From: Tropicibacter alexandrii | GTDB lineage: Bacteria; Pseudomonadota; Alphaproteobacteria; Rhodobacterales; Rhodobacteraceae | NCBI RefSeq assembly: GCF_003667315.2 | Contig: NZ_RCTZ02000013.1 | Span: forward strand, 62,001-126,000 | DNA: 64,000 nucleotides | Direction of reading: 5' to 3' | In this document: positions 18,067 through 32,313 of the stretch, one piece after another | Layout: every line of letters starts with the position of its first letter | How positions within the stretch are numbered: the stretch's first letter is position 1 | Translations under genes and position numbers: made by a program | Notes under the pieces: generated by a model | What the model was told of the DNA's origin: nothing | The model's database searches: none | The model's input: only the letters and a program-made list of their open reading frames with translations

Positions 18067-18699
18067 ATGAAACTCTACAACGCGAATTTCTCGCCCAATG
18101 CGCTGCGTGTGCGGGCGGTGGCACACGAACTGGGCGTGGACCTCGAAATCGTCCAGGTCGACATCCGGGCCGGGGACAACCGCGCGGCGGAATTTCTCGC
18201 TCGCAATCCCAATGCAAAGGTGCCCGTTTTGGAGGACGGGAATTTCGTGCTTTGGGAATCCCGGGCAATTTGTGCCTATCTGGCGGGGCTTCGGCCCGAG
18301 GCGGGCCTCTATCCTGAGGGCCGCAAGGCGCGGTCCCTCGTCGATCAATGGACCTGGTGGCAAGCGATCCACCTTGGCCCGGCGATGCAGAAATTGTCCT
18401 TTGAGCTGTTTCTCAAAGAGAAATTCGGCATGGGCGATCCCGATCCGACTGTGGTCGAAGCGGAACGAAAAGCCACAGATCAGTTCCTTGCCGTTCTGGA
18501 AACCGGACTCGACGGCAAGGACTGGATCGCAGGCGCACTCAGCCTTGCCGACTTCTATCTTGCGACCACCTTCATGTATCGCGATCAAGCGGGGATTTTA
18601 CTGGACCAGTACCCAGGAGTTGCGAGTTGGATCGACCGGCTAGAAGCGCGTGACAGCTGGCAAGAGGCTGTGGCACCCCTAAGGGCGCTTTTCCGCTGA
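18067..18699 (+). CDS. Glutathione S-transferase family protein
   Basis: A 210-residue protein. The N-terminal thioredoxin-fold domain contains the cis-Pro site (NAKVPVLEDG) and the glutathione-binding WESRAICAYLA. The C-terminal all-helical domain includes the N-cap motif SLADFYLATTFM. It would conjugate glutathione to electrophiles or quinones. It is the last gene of the operon that starts at 15329; beyond it the sequence turns into fragment debris. Confidence 0.92.
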   Translation: MKLYNANFSPNALRVRAVAHELGVDLEIVQVDIRAGDNRAAEFLARNPNAKVPVLEDGNFVLWESRAICAYLAGLRPEAGLYPEGRKARSLVDQWTWWQAIHLGPAMQKLSFELFLKEKFGMGDPDPTVVEAERKATDQFLAVLETGLDGKDWIAGALSLADFYLATTFMYRDQAGILLDQYPGVASWIDRLEARDSWQEAVAPLRALFR

Positions 18700-18790
18700 C
18701 GTCGTGATCCAGGGGGTAACATACCCCTGACGAGTGCCGAGGTTGACGATACGGTCGGCCGTTGTCATCGCTTTGATCTGATCGTGGGTC
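18700..18790 (-). pseudogene. ABC transporter ATPase fragment
   Basis: Minus-strand translation reads LTHDQIKAMTTADRIVNLG, which resembles the H-loop region of MalK/UgpC-type ABC ATPases (THDQxEAMTxADRI). Only about 30 residues remain. It abuts the IS3 fragment, apparently a recombination scar. Identification rests on this one motif. Confidence 0.45.
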
Positions 18791-19250
18791 AGAAAGTCAA
18801 CTGACCCAGCCTCCCGATCAGGTCATCCAGTTCGCGGATCATCCGCTCACCTGACAGTGAGCGATCCACCACAGTGGCCGCCAAGGCTTCGCGCGTGCAG
18901 TCATCCACGATGCACAACACACGGAACCTTTGGCCATTAGCAAAGGCATCGGACACGAAGTCCAACGACCAACGCTGATTGGCGCGATCCGGCACTAGGA
19001 TGGGCCTGCGCGTACCCAGTGCGCGTTTGCGTGATCACCTGCGGCGCACGGCCAGCCCTTCCTCGCGATAGAGACGGAAAAGCTTCTAATGGTTCACTTC
19101 AAAACCCTCTCTGGCCAAAAGGATGCCCTAACTACGATATCCGAACCGGCGACGTTTATTCGCCAGTTCCCGCAGCCATTGGCGCAGGGCGTGGTCGCTC
19201 CGATCCTGATTCCGATATGACTGGGAGTTCCATAAGTCCTTGATCCAGGC
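18789..19250 (-). pseudogene. IS3-family transposase remnant
   Basis: The clearest part, 18789-18995, encodes RWSLDFVSDAFANGQRFRVL and VDDCTREALA, the start of the rve catalytic core with the first Asp pair of IS3/IS407-group OrfB proteins. Upstream the minus strand still reads as the preceding OrfB region (Arg-rich, then EGFEVNH, LYREEGLAVR), but in shifted frames with a stop. The DDE core is cut after about 68 residues. This is a dead element, older than the intact ISL3 copies nearby. Confidence 0.75.
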
Positions 19251-19581
19251 CTGTGGGTCACAAAATCTGTTGTCGCTTCATGCAGTTCTTTACGAAAAAT
19301 ATCTGCGGTACCAGATGTTGGTTCTTACATACCGTGGGCAAGAAGCCGTGGAAGAACATCGAAAAAGGCCTAGTCCACATGCTTGCGGCCTTCTGACGTT
19401 CTGCGAACTTGGCTGGCATGACCCCGGGTCCGACGCGGATAGCGGACTTAACTCTTGCTGCGGGTCTTAGGCGCGCCGCTTTCGCCCGAGAAGTATTCGT
19501 CCCAGGTGCGCCCGAGTCATGCGCACTCTTGGCCAAGAGCCAACTTAACATATGCGTGCTTATGCGTGTTCTGGATCACCT
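19251..19581. other. Intergenic debris, no supported gene
   Basis: About 330 bp between the IS3 remnant and the truncated RHE_PE00001-type gene. Frames on both strands are interrupted. A minus-strand stretch reading TWDEYFSG has a faint VapB-like look but is too short to call. No repeat or RNA gene seen. Confidence 0.5.
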
Positions 19582-20490
19582 TCAGGTCGCTGCTTGCCAC
19601 ATCCGAAACCGCCCCTGCCCGGTCACTTCCCGGATGAGGCCTCGCGCTTCCATCCATGCGAGGTTGCGCTGAACCGCTGCCCGACTGGCACCGGTCAAGG
19701 TTTGGGCCATAGGAGCGGAAACGAGGGGCCATTCGGTCAGGGCCGCAAGCAAGTTTGGCGAGGTTTTACCCGAGAGCGCGGCCGTCTCAGCTTCCGCCCG
19801 CGTTGACCATGCTTCGAGATCGTCGAGATGTCGCATCGCGGTCAGGCAACCAGTTTCCATCTCATCCAGCCAGCGGGCCAATCTTTCAGCTGGACGGCCG
19901 GACGCACGTAAGCCCCCTGCCCCGCCCATGGCCAGCGGCGCAAAGATGGCTCCATTGCCGTCGCTGGCCGCGATCCTGCCAGCAGTCACAGCGGCCTCAA
20001 TCCGGTCTCCATATCGGCCGAGGCCAGCCAGACTCCAGAGCTGAAACCCCATGCAAGCGCGCGTGATCGGGTGGAGGTCAACCGCGGCTGTCATCACGTC
20101 CAGCCAGCTCCCTACACGCTCGTCAAAGCGCTCGGCATTGTCCTCGAATTTCTCAGGATCACGCCGATCCAGGAAGGCCGCCAAATCTACCATTGGCTCC
20201 GGACCACCTGTCAGGCGTCGCACGGCCCATCCGGCACGGGCCAGTGCTTCCGAGTCATCCTGCACTCCAGACAAACGCATGGATAACCAAAGCGCCAGCC
20301 GATCGGGGCTCACACGATCTCCTGCGAACCAGCTAAGATCCGCCGCCTCGATAAGAGCGAGCCGATGCCGCCAGCCTTCCGGACCGCGCAGCAGCCGGTC
20401 ATCCAGAGCTCCAAGGCGTCCAGCCAGTCTTGCCAGTCGCGCAGCGTGAACCCCCTCTGCCCTTGCCCAGTGTCGCGTTGCCCTTAAATC
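19582..20490 (-). pseudogene. RHE_PE00001-family protein, 5' end lost at IS insertion
   Basis: The minus-strand frame is open from the ISL3 boundary to the stop at 19582 and aligns by eye along its length with the intact relative at 60230-61297. Shared blocks: ALDDRLLRGPEGWRHRLAL, PDRLALWLSMRLSG, LHPITRACMGF and the C-terminal HTH (LTGASRAAVQRNLAWMEARG). The intact copy has about 55 more N-terminal residues (acidic). The gene is therefore probably decapitated by the IS, although an internal ATG at 20313 could give a 243-residue product. The family is DUF1612-type with an HTH, common on rhizobial and roseobacter plasmids, role unknown. Confidence 0.78.
20470..20487. repeat. 18-bp repeat at left outer flank of IS copy 1
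   Basis: GTGTCGCGTTGCCCTTAA, 3 bp outside the left end of the first IS copy. The exact reverse complement lies at 50083-50100, outside the right end of the second copy, so the pair forms inverted repeats around the whole 29.6-kb unit. Here it is also in frame with the truncated gene on the minus strand. Confidence 0.8.
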
Positions 20491-22181
20491 GGTTCTGCCT
20501 CAATTTGTGTGGCGCAACTATCCTGAGCTTGGAACATTCGGGAGGGATAGTCGTGATTTCAAAAAAGCACTGGTCGCCCGGGAGCGACGTTTCGGTTCAA
20601 GGCGTTAAGCGACGTGATTCCGGCGGGTGGCTTGTATCCGGTGTTTTGGCACCGAGAGGCATCTGCCCAGATTGTGGTTTGCATTCTCGGCGTCGTCACG
20701 GGTGGCGGCAAAGGCGGCTACAGGATTTACCTGCACTTGGCGACAAGGTAACAATCGCACTCTGGGTCTGCAGGTGGCGATGTCGCGCTTCCACGTGCCC
20801 GCGGCGGACTTTTTCGGACTACACCTCGTCAATTGCGCGTCCATTTGCACGTCGAACTTCGCGTGCTGATGACATTGTAGTTCATCTGGGGCACGCCACG
20901 GGTGGACGGCCTGCCGAGCGGCTCTTGCGCCGTTTAGGCGTCGGTGTCAGCAATGACACGGTGCTGCGACACCTCAAGAAGTGTGCGGAAAGCGTCGCCC
21001 CGCCGCCAACGGTCATTGGCATCGACGATTGGAGCTGGCGCAAGTCGCAGACTTACGGAACCATCATCGTCGATCTCGAGCGGCAGACCGTAATTGATAT
21101 TCTTCCGGATCGGAGCGTTGAAAGCTGTGCGAGCTGGCTGCGGCAGCACCCTGAGATTGAAGTCATCAGTCGGGATCGTTGTGGCGGATATGCGAAGGCC
21201 GCACGTCAGGGTGCACCGCAAGCCCTGCAGGTCGCAGACCGTTTCCATCTCGTCCAGAACCTGCGCCAGGCCATTGAAGAGCAGATGAATATGCATGGCC
21301 GCGCCACCGGGCGGGCGCTATTGTCAGATGCCGAAAACATCAGCACGGCCAATCATCTACTGCGATCGCGTCTTGCTCATCGGAAATCACGTGAGGAAAT
21401 TTTCCGAAACATCCATGCGCTTCGTGATCAAGGGCTGTCTTGTAGCGAAATTGGACGTCGGACCGGCTTCCCGCGTCGTAGTGTGGCGAAGTGGTTGAGC
21501 TCCGACTCGCCACCAGACCGCCGCCGAGCTGCATTGAAGCCCACGTCGCCGTGGTATTTTGAGAGCATACTGGCCGATCTCTGGAAACAGGGTATCCGGT
21601 CCGGCCAGGAATTATTGGTCGAAATTCAACGCCATGGCTATGAGGGCAGCTTGTCTCATTTGCAACGTCTGCTGGCCGGATGGCGAAGGGATGAACAAAC
21701 CGTTCTAGCAGGCCCGACCGACACGCCGCTGCCCCTGGCGCCTGTGCGGGACCCGCAAACCGGTCACGCCATTTCGCCGGTTGTCGCAGCGGCGCTCTGT
21801 ATCAAGCCGCGACGCAAATTGACCGCAGACCAGGCCCAAAAGGTAGATGCATTGAAGGCCGGATCGCCAAGCTTTGCCACGATGCGGAGCCTTGCCATGC
21901 GGTTTCAGGGCATTTTGCGCGGCGACCAGTCCGCCCCGCTGGACGCATGGATCGACCTGGCCATTGAGACTGGCATCCCACCAATCATGCGCTTTGCCCG
22001 CACGCTGCACCGCGACATCGAGGCCGTGCGCAATGCCATCGAACTTCCGTGGAGCAACGGTCAGGCTGAGGGCCAAGTCAATCGCCTGAAGACCCTCAAG
22101 CGCGCCATGTACGGTCGCGCCGGACCAGAACTCCTCAGAGCCCGAATGCTGCCACTGCGCCACACAGATTGAGGCAGAACC
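20491..22181 (+). mobile_element. ISL3-family insertion sequence, copy 1
   Basis: 1691 bp bounded by 26-bp terminal inverted repeats with one mismatch, both reading inward GGTTCTGCCTCAAT. It contains one transposase gene. The sequence appears identical to the copy at 48371-50061 in the same orientation. The expected 8-bp target duplication is not present: left flank CTTAAATC, right flank CATTTAAG. The boundary is defined by where the two copies stop matching. Confidence 0.93.
20553..22172 (+). CDS. ISL3-family transposase
   Basis: A 539-residue protein from GTG 20553, preceded by GGGAGGG. The frame is open to 20430, but that part lies partly outside the IS. N-terminal zinc-binding region (CPDCGLH, then CRWRCRASTC), HTH (GVGVSNDTVLRHLKKC), DDE catalytic core with Asp in GIDDWSWRK, Asp in VISRDRCGGYA and Glu in WSNGQAEGQVNRLK. 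A second HTH (CSEIGRRTGFPRRSVAKWL) lies inside an insertion in the core. Full length and intact, so probably active. Confidence 0.95.
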   Translation: MISKKHWSPGSDVSVQGVKRRDSGGWLVSGVLAPRGICPDCGLHSRRRHGWRQRRLQDLPALGDKVTIALWVCRWRCRASTCPRRTFSDYTSSIARPFARRTSRADDIVVHLGHATGGRPAERLLRRLGVGVSNDTVLRHLKKCAESVAPPPTVIGIDDWSWRKSQTYGTIIVDLERQTVIDILPDRSVESCASWLRQHPEIEVISRDRCGGYAKAARQGAPQALQVADRFHLVQNLRQAIEEQMNMHGRATGRALLSDAENISTANHLLRSRLAHRKSREEIFRNIHALRDQGLSCSEIGRRTGFPRRSVAKWLSSDSPPDRRRAALKPTSPWYFESILADLWKQGIRSGQELLVEIQRHGYEGSLSHLQRLLAGWRRDEQTVLAGPTDTPLPLAPVRDPQTGHAISPVVAAALCIKPRRKLTADQAQKVDALKAGSPSFATMRSLAMRFQGILRGDQSAPLDAWIDLAIETGIPPIMRFARTLHRDIEAVRNAIELPWSNGQAEGQVNRLKTLKRAMYGRAGPELLRARMLPLRHTD

Positions 22182-22199
22182 CATTTAAGCGCTAAGTGA

Positions 22200-22400
22200 C
22201 GCTTTTTCCCGACGCGGATGCGCCATCAGGTGCTGACGCTGGATTCGGCGGATCAGGACATGTCGCGTCTGCTGGGCATCCCCCTGAACGCGCCGGTGGG
22301 CTGCCTGGCACGCAGCCTCAAGACGACGGAAGGCGCTTTGCTTTATTCCGGCCTCGTCACATATCGCGGCGACATGGTTCAGCTGGAAATGCCGTTCTGA
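22200..22400 (+). pseudogene. GntR-family UTRA-domain fragment
   Basis: About 66 residues (VLTLDSADQDMSRLLGIPL, then ALLYSGLVTYRGDMVQLEM) match the C-terminal end of the UTRA ligand domain of GntR/HutC/PhnF regulators. The DNA-binding domain is missing and the fragment starts about 20 bp inside the IS right end, so it is a truncation remnant. Confidence 0.6.
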
Positions 22401-22451
22401 CCCCGGCCGACCGGGCATCGCGACATGAAGGCGAGGGACGCTGCCGCGCCG

Positions 22452-22577
22452 TCAGAATTCCAGCACGACCTCATCCGCATGCGCGTAGATGGTCTGGTGA
22501 TAGAACGGCTTGCCGTCCCCGAACCTGGTCTGCGCATCGACCCGGAAGACCGTGGCATCGGGGCACAATTCGAACAT
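22452..22577 (-). pseudogene. Second short regulator-like C-terminal fragment
   Basis: Minus-strand residues reading ATVFRVDAQTRFGDGKPFYH and ending HADEVVLEF look like another UTRA-domain tail, convergent with the one at 22200-22400. Only about 41 residues can be supported and the upstream frame changes character. Low certainty. Confidence 0.35.
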
Positions 22578-22592
22578 CGCGGCCTGACTCGA

Positions 22593-23255
22593 TTGTTGCC
22601 GGCAACCTACCACAAGCCACCCACTCTGCGCGGTCTGGTCGATACCGATGACGAAAGAGACATCCTCGCCGAGATCGAGGGCCCGACCAGTGGGCGCTTG
22701 CAGGCCGAACGTGGGCGCAAACCGCATATCGACCTGCGAGAATTGGCTTGCCGGCGGCGCAGCCAGAACCTGCGCATCTATGGCGACAGCCATGTGAACG
22801 CGGCCTTCACCTATACCCGCACAGGCGTGAACCGGTTCAACTCTGGCGAACGTGGCGCGTGGTATTGCGCCTGGAATGTGATGGTGTCGGTGCGCGAGGT
22901 GGCGTTTCACCGGACGCGCGAATTGACCTACACGGGTAGGTTCGAGGATCGCGCACGTTACGTCGAGTTGCTGGCGGATTTCATCGGGGTGATTGACGAC
23001 ATCACAGATGACTCCACTCGTCCGGCACTCAACCCGGATCCCGCCATCGGTTACCCGGAGGGGCAGAGCCTTGCGCAGCAGCTACGACGACACGGATCGC
23101 GCCGGTTGAGAAACCCTTCGGCCCGGGCGCCCGCACCGGGAGGAAACTGTCTGGTGTGCTTCGAGCCGCGCGCGATTCTGAACGTGCGCCCCGGCGCGTC
23201 CTGGGACCTGGTTTGGGATGGGACGCCAGATTACGCGATCGTGGCTGTTGGTTGA
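22593..23255 (+). CDS. RES-domain protein (NAD+ phosphorylase/glycohydrolase-type toxin)
   Basis: A 220-residue product from TTG 22593; the frame is open from 22425, but the first part overlaps a minus-strand regulator fragment. RES features: Arg in NRFNSGERGAWYCAW, Glu in SVREVAFHRTREL, and PSARAPAPGGNCLVCFEP containing the conserved Ser. RES toxins degrade NAD+ and are usually paired with an Xre/DUF2384 antitoxin encoded just upstream. Here no antitoxin gene is visible; instead there are regulator fragments and an IS. It may be an orphan, a relic or a non-toxic RES protein. The following 270 bp hold no gene. Confidence 0.68.
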   Translation: MLPATYHKPPTLRGLVDTDDERDILAEIEGPTSGRLQAERGRKPHIDLRELACRRRSQNLRIYGDSHVNAAFTYTRTGVNRFNSGERGAWYCAWNVMVSVREVAFHRTRELTYTGRFEDRARYVELLADFIGVIDDITDDSTRPALNPDPAIGYPEGQSLAQQLRRHGSRRLRNPSARAPAPGGNCLVCFEPRAILNVRPGASWDLVWDGTPDYAIVAVG

Positions 23256-23524
23256 AACGCAGGCCACAGCTTGCATCTGCATCATAAGAACGCGTTGCTT
23301 TTTCAGCGTGCACCATGATCGCGACCCGGGTTCAGGCACGGTACGCAGCAACAATTGCTCTTGTTCCGACCGGGCAGCGTCAACGCCTGAATGCAATATC
23401 ATAAATCGGAATTACCGGTGACTTGCCTGAGCCCGAGCGCGCCGCGCGATGGCAAAGACACTGTCCGCGCCGGACCGGGCGGCGGCAGGTAAGACGCGTC
23501 CTGGCCTGCGGTCGGCGCGCCGCG

Positions 23525-25520
<1,996 letters not shown>

Positions 25521-25543
<23 letters not shown>

Positions 25544-26090
25544 CTTCGGTTGTGCCGTCCTCTGTCTCGGTCCGGGGCGCGGGAGATCCGCCCCCTGAAG
25601 GCCGCGTCTCCACCAGCCCCAAGCAGATCCCGAACGTTCGGGCGATGTCGTCCTCCGTGAAATCCGCGCCGAACTCTCGTGACTCGTAGGGGGCCAGGAG
25701 AGCGTGGAGTTCGCTGCTGACAGGAGAGAGATAGCCGTTCTCTTCCGTCGCAAGGACAAAGCGACGCGATCCGCCGGTCCTGAGGATCTGTCCCAGAAGC
25801 TGGATCTGTCGGCCGGACGTCCGGTCGAATAGTACGACGCGCCCGTTCGGGCTTACTCTGACATGGGGGTCGGGATCGTCGGTCACCTTGGGTGCCGACA
25901 TGGTATAGATCAGGAGGCCATCGGGCTTCGGCTCTTCCTTCCGGCGAGCCTGGTCCTGCCGCATCTTGGTGAATCCGCCATTGCTGATCTGGTCCGCAAG
26001 CTTGCGGATCGTCCCGGCGTTTTCCGATAACAGCTTTCGGGCCCGCACGTCTTCCGACCGCGATCCCTCACGCTTTGAAAAGATATCCAA
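25521..26090 (-). CDS. Conserved hypothetical protein upstream of activator gene
   Basis: A 189-residue protein. The TTG start at 26090 is chosen because a near-perfect Shine-Dalgarno AAGGAGGAG lies 6 bp before it; the longer ATG frame from 26129 would run through that site. It begins LDIFSKREGSRSEDVRARK, has a beta-rich centre (HVRVSPNGRVVLFDRTSGRQ) and an acidic tail (TEDGTTEDDSSELL). No membrane or signal segment. It overlaps the activator start by 23 bp, so the two may be coupled. I do not recognise the family. Confidence 0.65.
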
Positions 26091-26241
26091 GGCGTTCTCC
26101 TCCTTAGTGTAGATTAACATTCCGGCCATAACGACGCTACGTAAAAATGGCCGCTTTTCTTCGATGTGCCCAGTTAATGAACACGCTTAGCTGACCGTGG
26201 CGGGCCGCGCCGCGCGTGGGCCCAAGGCGACAGTCAGCCAA

Positions 26242-26267
26242 ACCCGAACGCCGGGCGGCGTTCGGGT
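26242..26267 (-). terminator. Hairpin terminator after katG
   Basis: 11-bp perfect arms (ACCCGAACGCC / GGCGTTCGGGT) around a 4-nt loop, 25 bp downstream of the katG stop, followed on the minus strand by TTTGG. A probable end for the long monooxygenase transcription unit. Confidence 0.6.
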
Positions 26268-26292
26268 CGTTCATGGGACAGCGCCCGGCCCA

Positions 26293-30145
<3,853 letters not shown>

Positions 30146-30163
30146 GCGTACTTTTCCTTCTGC

Positions 30164-30688
30164 TCAAAGCCAGGTGATGTCGTCGAAGCCACGGTCGATG
30201 TAGCCGCCGTGGGAAAAGCTCTCGCCTTCGTAGCCAAAGAGCGGCCAGACCGCCTTTTGGTTGTAAAGGCCGGTGACAAGCCCGCTGCGAACTGTCTGGA
30301 AGAAGGCGCTGCCCTCGATCGACCGCAGCAGGTCGACGCGGTCGCGTTCCCAGCCTATGTCGAGATAGTGGCCGTGACCGCGCCCGCGCGCCGCCTCGTT
30401 CAGTGCGGCGATCCCGGCTTCGACGCGGCCTGCGGCCTCGACGCTGTCGTAGCCCTTGACCGCGATCACGTAATAAGCGTCGGGGATGCGGTCATGCGGG
30501 TAGATGTCGCGCGCCATCTGGACCAGCGTGGCAAAGGTGGACGGCTCTAGGTGGCTGGTTTCGGCCGCCCAGGCCGCATCGGGCGCGGCGATGAAGCCTG
30601 CGCCCGCCACGAAGCTGGCTCCGACCGCGCTGGCGCGGGTCAGAAGCTGGCGCCGGGTCAGCGCCCGGAAATCTGGGGAACGGGTCAT
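30164..30688 (-). CDS. Tat-exported gluconate 2-dehydrogenase subunit 3-like protein
   Basis: A 174-residue protein. Twin-arginine signal LTRRQLLTRASAVGASF, cleavage near AWAAE. The mature part (TFATLVQMARDIYPHDRIPD, then AFFQTVRSG) matches the gluconate 2-dehydrogenase subunit 3 family. Its catalytic GMC partner is encoded 18 bp downstream and lacks its own signal, so the folded heterodimer would be exported by Tat on this signal. No cytochrome c subunit is seen nearby. Confidence 0.87.
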   Translation of the reverse strand: MTRSPDFRALTRRQLLTRASAVGASFVAGAGFIAAPDAAWAAETSHLEPSTFATLVQMARDIYPHDRIPDAYYVIAVKGYDSVEAAGRVEAGIAALNEAARGRGHGHYLDIGWERDRVDLLRSIEGSAFFQTVRSGLVTGLYNQKAVWPLFGYEGESFSHGGYIDRGFDDITWL

Positions 30689-30723
30689 GGGTCTGTGTCT
30701 CCTCCTGGAAAGACGTTTGGATT

Positions 30724-31119
30724 TCAGGAAAAACGCCCGCCGCGCTCGAGCACTTCGATCTGGTAGCCGTCGGGATCGGCGACAAAGAAGAAGCGGGCGA
30801 CGCGGGTTCCGGCCGGGGCGAAGTCGACCAGCTTGCGGGGGGCGAGCCCCTCGGCCTCGAAACGCGCATGTTCGGCGTCGAGATCGTCGACCGAGACGGC
30901 GAAATGGCCGTATCCGTCGCCCAGGTCGTAAGGCGCCTTGCGGTCCTTGTTGATCGTCAGCTCAAGCTCGAACCCGGAGTCGGCGTTGCTGAGATACACC
31001 AGCGTGAAATCGGGAAAATCGAGCCGGTCGGCGACCTTGAGGCCGAAGGCCCGATCGTAGAAATCGACCGAGCGCGCCTCGTCGAACACGCGGATCATGG
31101 AATGGATGGCTTTGGCCAT
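30724..31119 (-). CDS. VOC-family protein (glyoxalase I-like)
   Basis: A 131-residue protein of two beta-alpha-beta-beta-beta modules: AIHSMIRVFDEARSVDFYDR, then YGHFAVSVDDLDAEHAR and the C-terminal FFVADPDGYQIEVLE. His and Glu metal ligands of glyoxalase I-like proteins are at the expected places. It may act on methylglyoxal or another alpha-oxoaldehyde arising from acetone or propanediol metabolism. ATG 31119 is chosen because the family motif starts directly after it. Confidence 0.87.
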   Translation of the reverse strand: MAKAIHSMIRVFDEARSVDFYDRAFGLKVADRLDFPDFTLVYLSNADSGFELELTINKDRKAPYDLGDGYGHFAVSVDDLDAEHARFEAEGLAPRKLVDFAPAGTRVARFFFVADPDGYQIEVLERGGRFS

Positions 31120-31200
31120 GTCGTCCTCGCTTGGGTCGTTGAGGGTGGGGTGCGGCCGACGTTCCGCCGGCCGCTGGGAGTTCACCGGTCGGCGGAGGGG

Positions 31201-32244
31201 CTAGGGGACAATGACGCCGCGCCCGGTGAATTTGCGTGCCTTGAAATCGGCGATGGCCTGGTTGATGTTTTCGAGTTTGTATTCGGTCTGGTGCATCATC
31301 ACCTTGCCGTCGGCGTTCATCTCCATCAGCTCGACCAGCTCGACGAAATCGCCCACGAGACTGCCGCCGATCTTGATCTCGTTCGCGACCAGCTCGAGCG
31401 TGGGCACCCGCACCTCGCCGCCATAGCCGACCATGATCAGCTCGCCGCCCTGGCGGAGCATCTTCCAGCACAGGTTCTCGGTGCCGTGTTCACCGACGAA
31501 GTCGATGACCACATGCGCGCCGCCGCCGGTCAGGTCCTTGACCTCGTCCACAAGGTTGGCGCCGCCGGCGATGACGATGTCCGCGCCCAGCTCCTTGGCC
31601 AACGCTTGGGCGCCCGGTTCCTGGTCGACGGCGATGACCCGCGCGCCCGACGTGTGCTTGAGCACCTGAAGCGCGATATGGCCCAGCCCGCCAATGCCCA
31701 AGAGCACTACGTAGCCGCCCGGGTGCAGCAGCTTCGCTGCCTTCTTGGCGGCGCGGTAGGCAGTGATGCCGGCATCGGCCATCGGCGCCACGCTGAGCGG
31801 CGTGATGCCGGTGTTCAGCTTGATAACCGCGCGTTCGTTGGTCTTGAAATACTCGGCAAAGCCGCCGTCGAGCCCGAGACCGGGGAACTTGCCGTGATCG
31901 CAATACATGTCGTGGCCGTAGCGGCAGCTCAGGCAGATGCCGCAGGCGTTGAACGGGTGGCAGATCACTGCGTCGCCGGGCTTGACCGAGGTGACGGAAC
32001 TGCCGACATCCTCGACCCAGCCGGCATTCTCGTGGCCCATGATGTAGGGCAACAGGTTGCCTTCGCCGTCCATGATGTCCTTCCAGACACCTTCGATGAT
32101 ATGCAGGTCGGTGCGGCACAAACCGGCCGCACCGACCTTGACGATCACCTCGTCCGGAGCTGTGATCGTGGGAGGAGCCACATTTTCGATCTTCAGCTGC
32201 ACGTTCATCGCGGGATCGTATTCGTAGAGTCTCGCTGCTTTCAT
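31201..32244 (-). CDS. Zn-dependent alcohol dehydrogenase (MDR), class with structural zinc
   Basis: A 347-residue MDR enzyme. Catalytic zinc ligands: Cys in AAGLCRTDLHI and His-Glu in MGHENAGWVE. The structural-zinc lobe has four cysteines (CGICLSCRYGHDMYC). NAD-binding Rossmann motif LLGIGGLGHIALQ. It would oxidise a primary or secondary alcohol to aldehyde or ketone. It differs from the other dehydrogenase in the operon (35895-36974), which lacks the structural-zinc cysteines, so the two probably handle different alcohols, for example 1-propanol and 2-propanol. Confidence 0.93.
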   Translation of the reverse strand: MKAARLYEYDPAMNVQLKIENVAPPTITAPDEVIVKVGAAGLCRTDLHIIEGVWKDIMDGEGNLLPYIMGHENAGWVEDVGSSVTSVKPGDAVICHPFNACGICLSCRYGHDMYCDHGKFPGLGLDGGFAEYFKTNERAVIKLNTGITPLSVAPMADAGITAYRAAKKAAKLLHPGGYVVLLGIGGLGHIALQVLKHTSGARVIAVDQEPGAQALAKELGADIVIAGGANLVDEVKDLTGGGAHVVIDFVGEHGTENLCWKMLRQGGELIMVGYGGEVRVPTLELVANEIKIGGSLVGDFVELVELMEMNADGKVMMHQTEYKLENINQAIADFKARKFTGRGVIVP

Positions 32245-32313
32245 TGTCTCGTTTCCTTGTCACGGGGCGGGCCGCCGTCTCTCGGGCGACCCGGTGGGGC
32301 TGCCGCCTGCGGG

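Noticed and set aside
18710-18729. Hairpin CAGGGG-N8-CCCCTG after the GST gene as terminator
   Set aside because: Short stem without a T run and lying inside the ABC ATPase fragment; could be chance.
20483-22189. Target-site duplication around IS copy 1 (CTTAAATC / CATTTAAG)
   Set aside because: The two octamers are near reverse complements, not direct repeats, so they do not count as a duplication.
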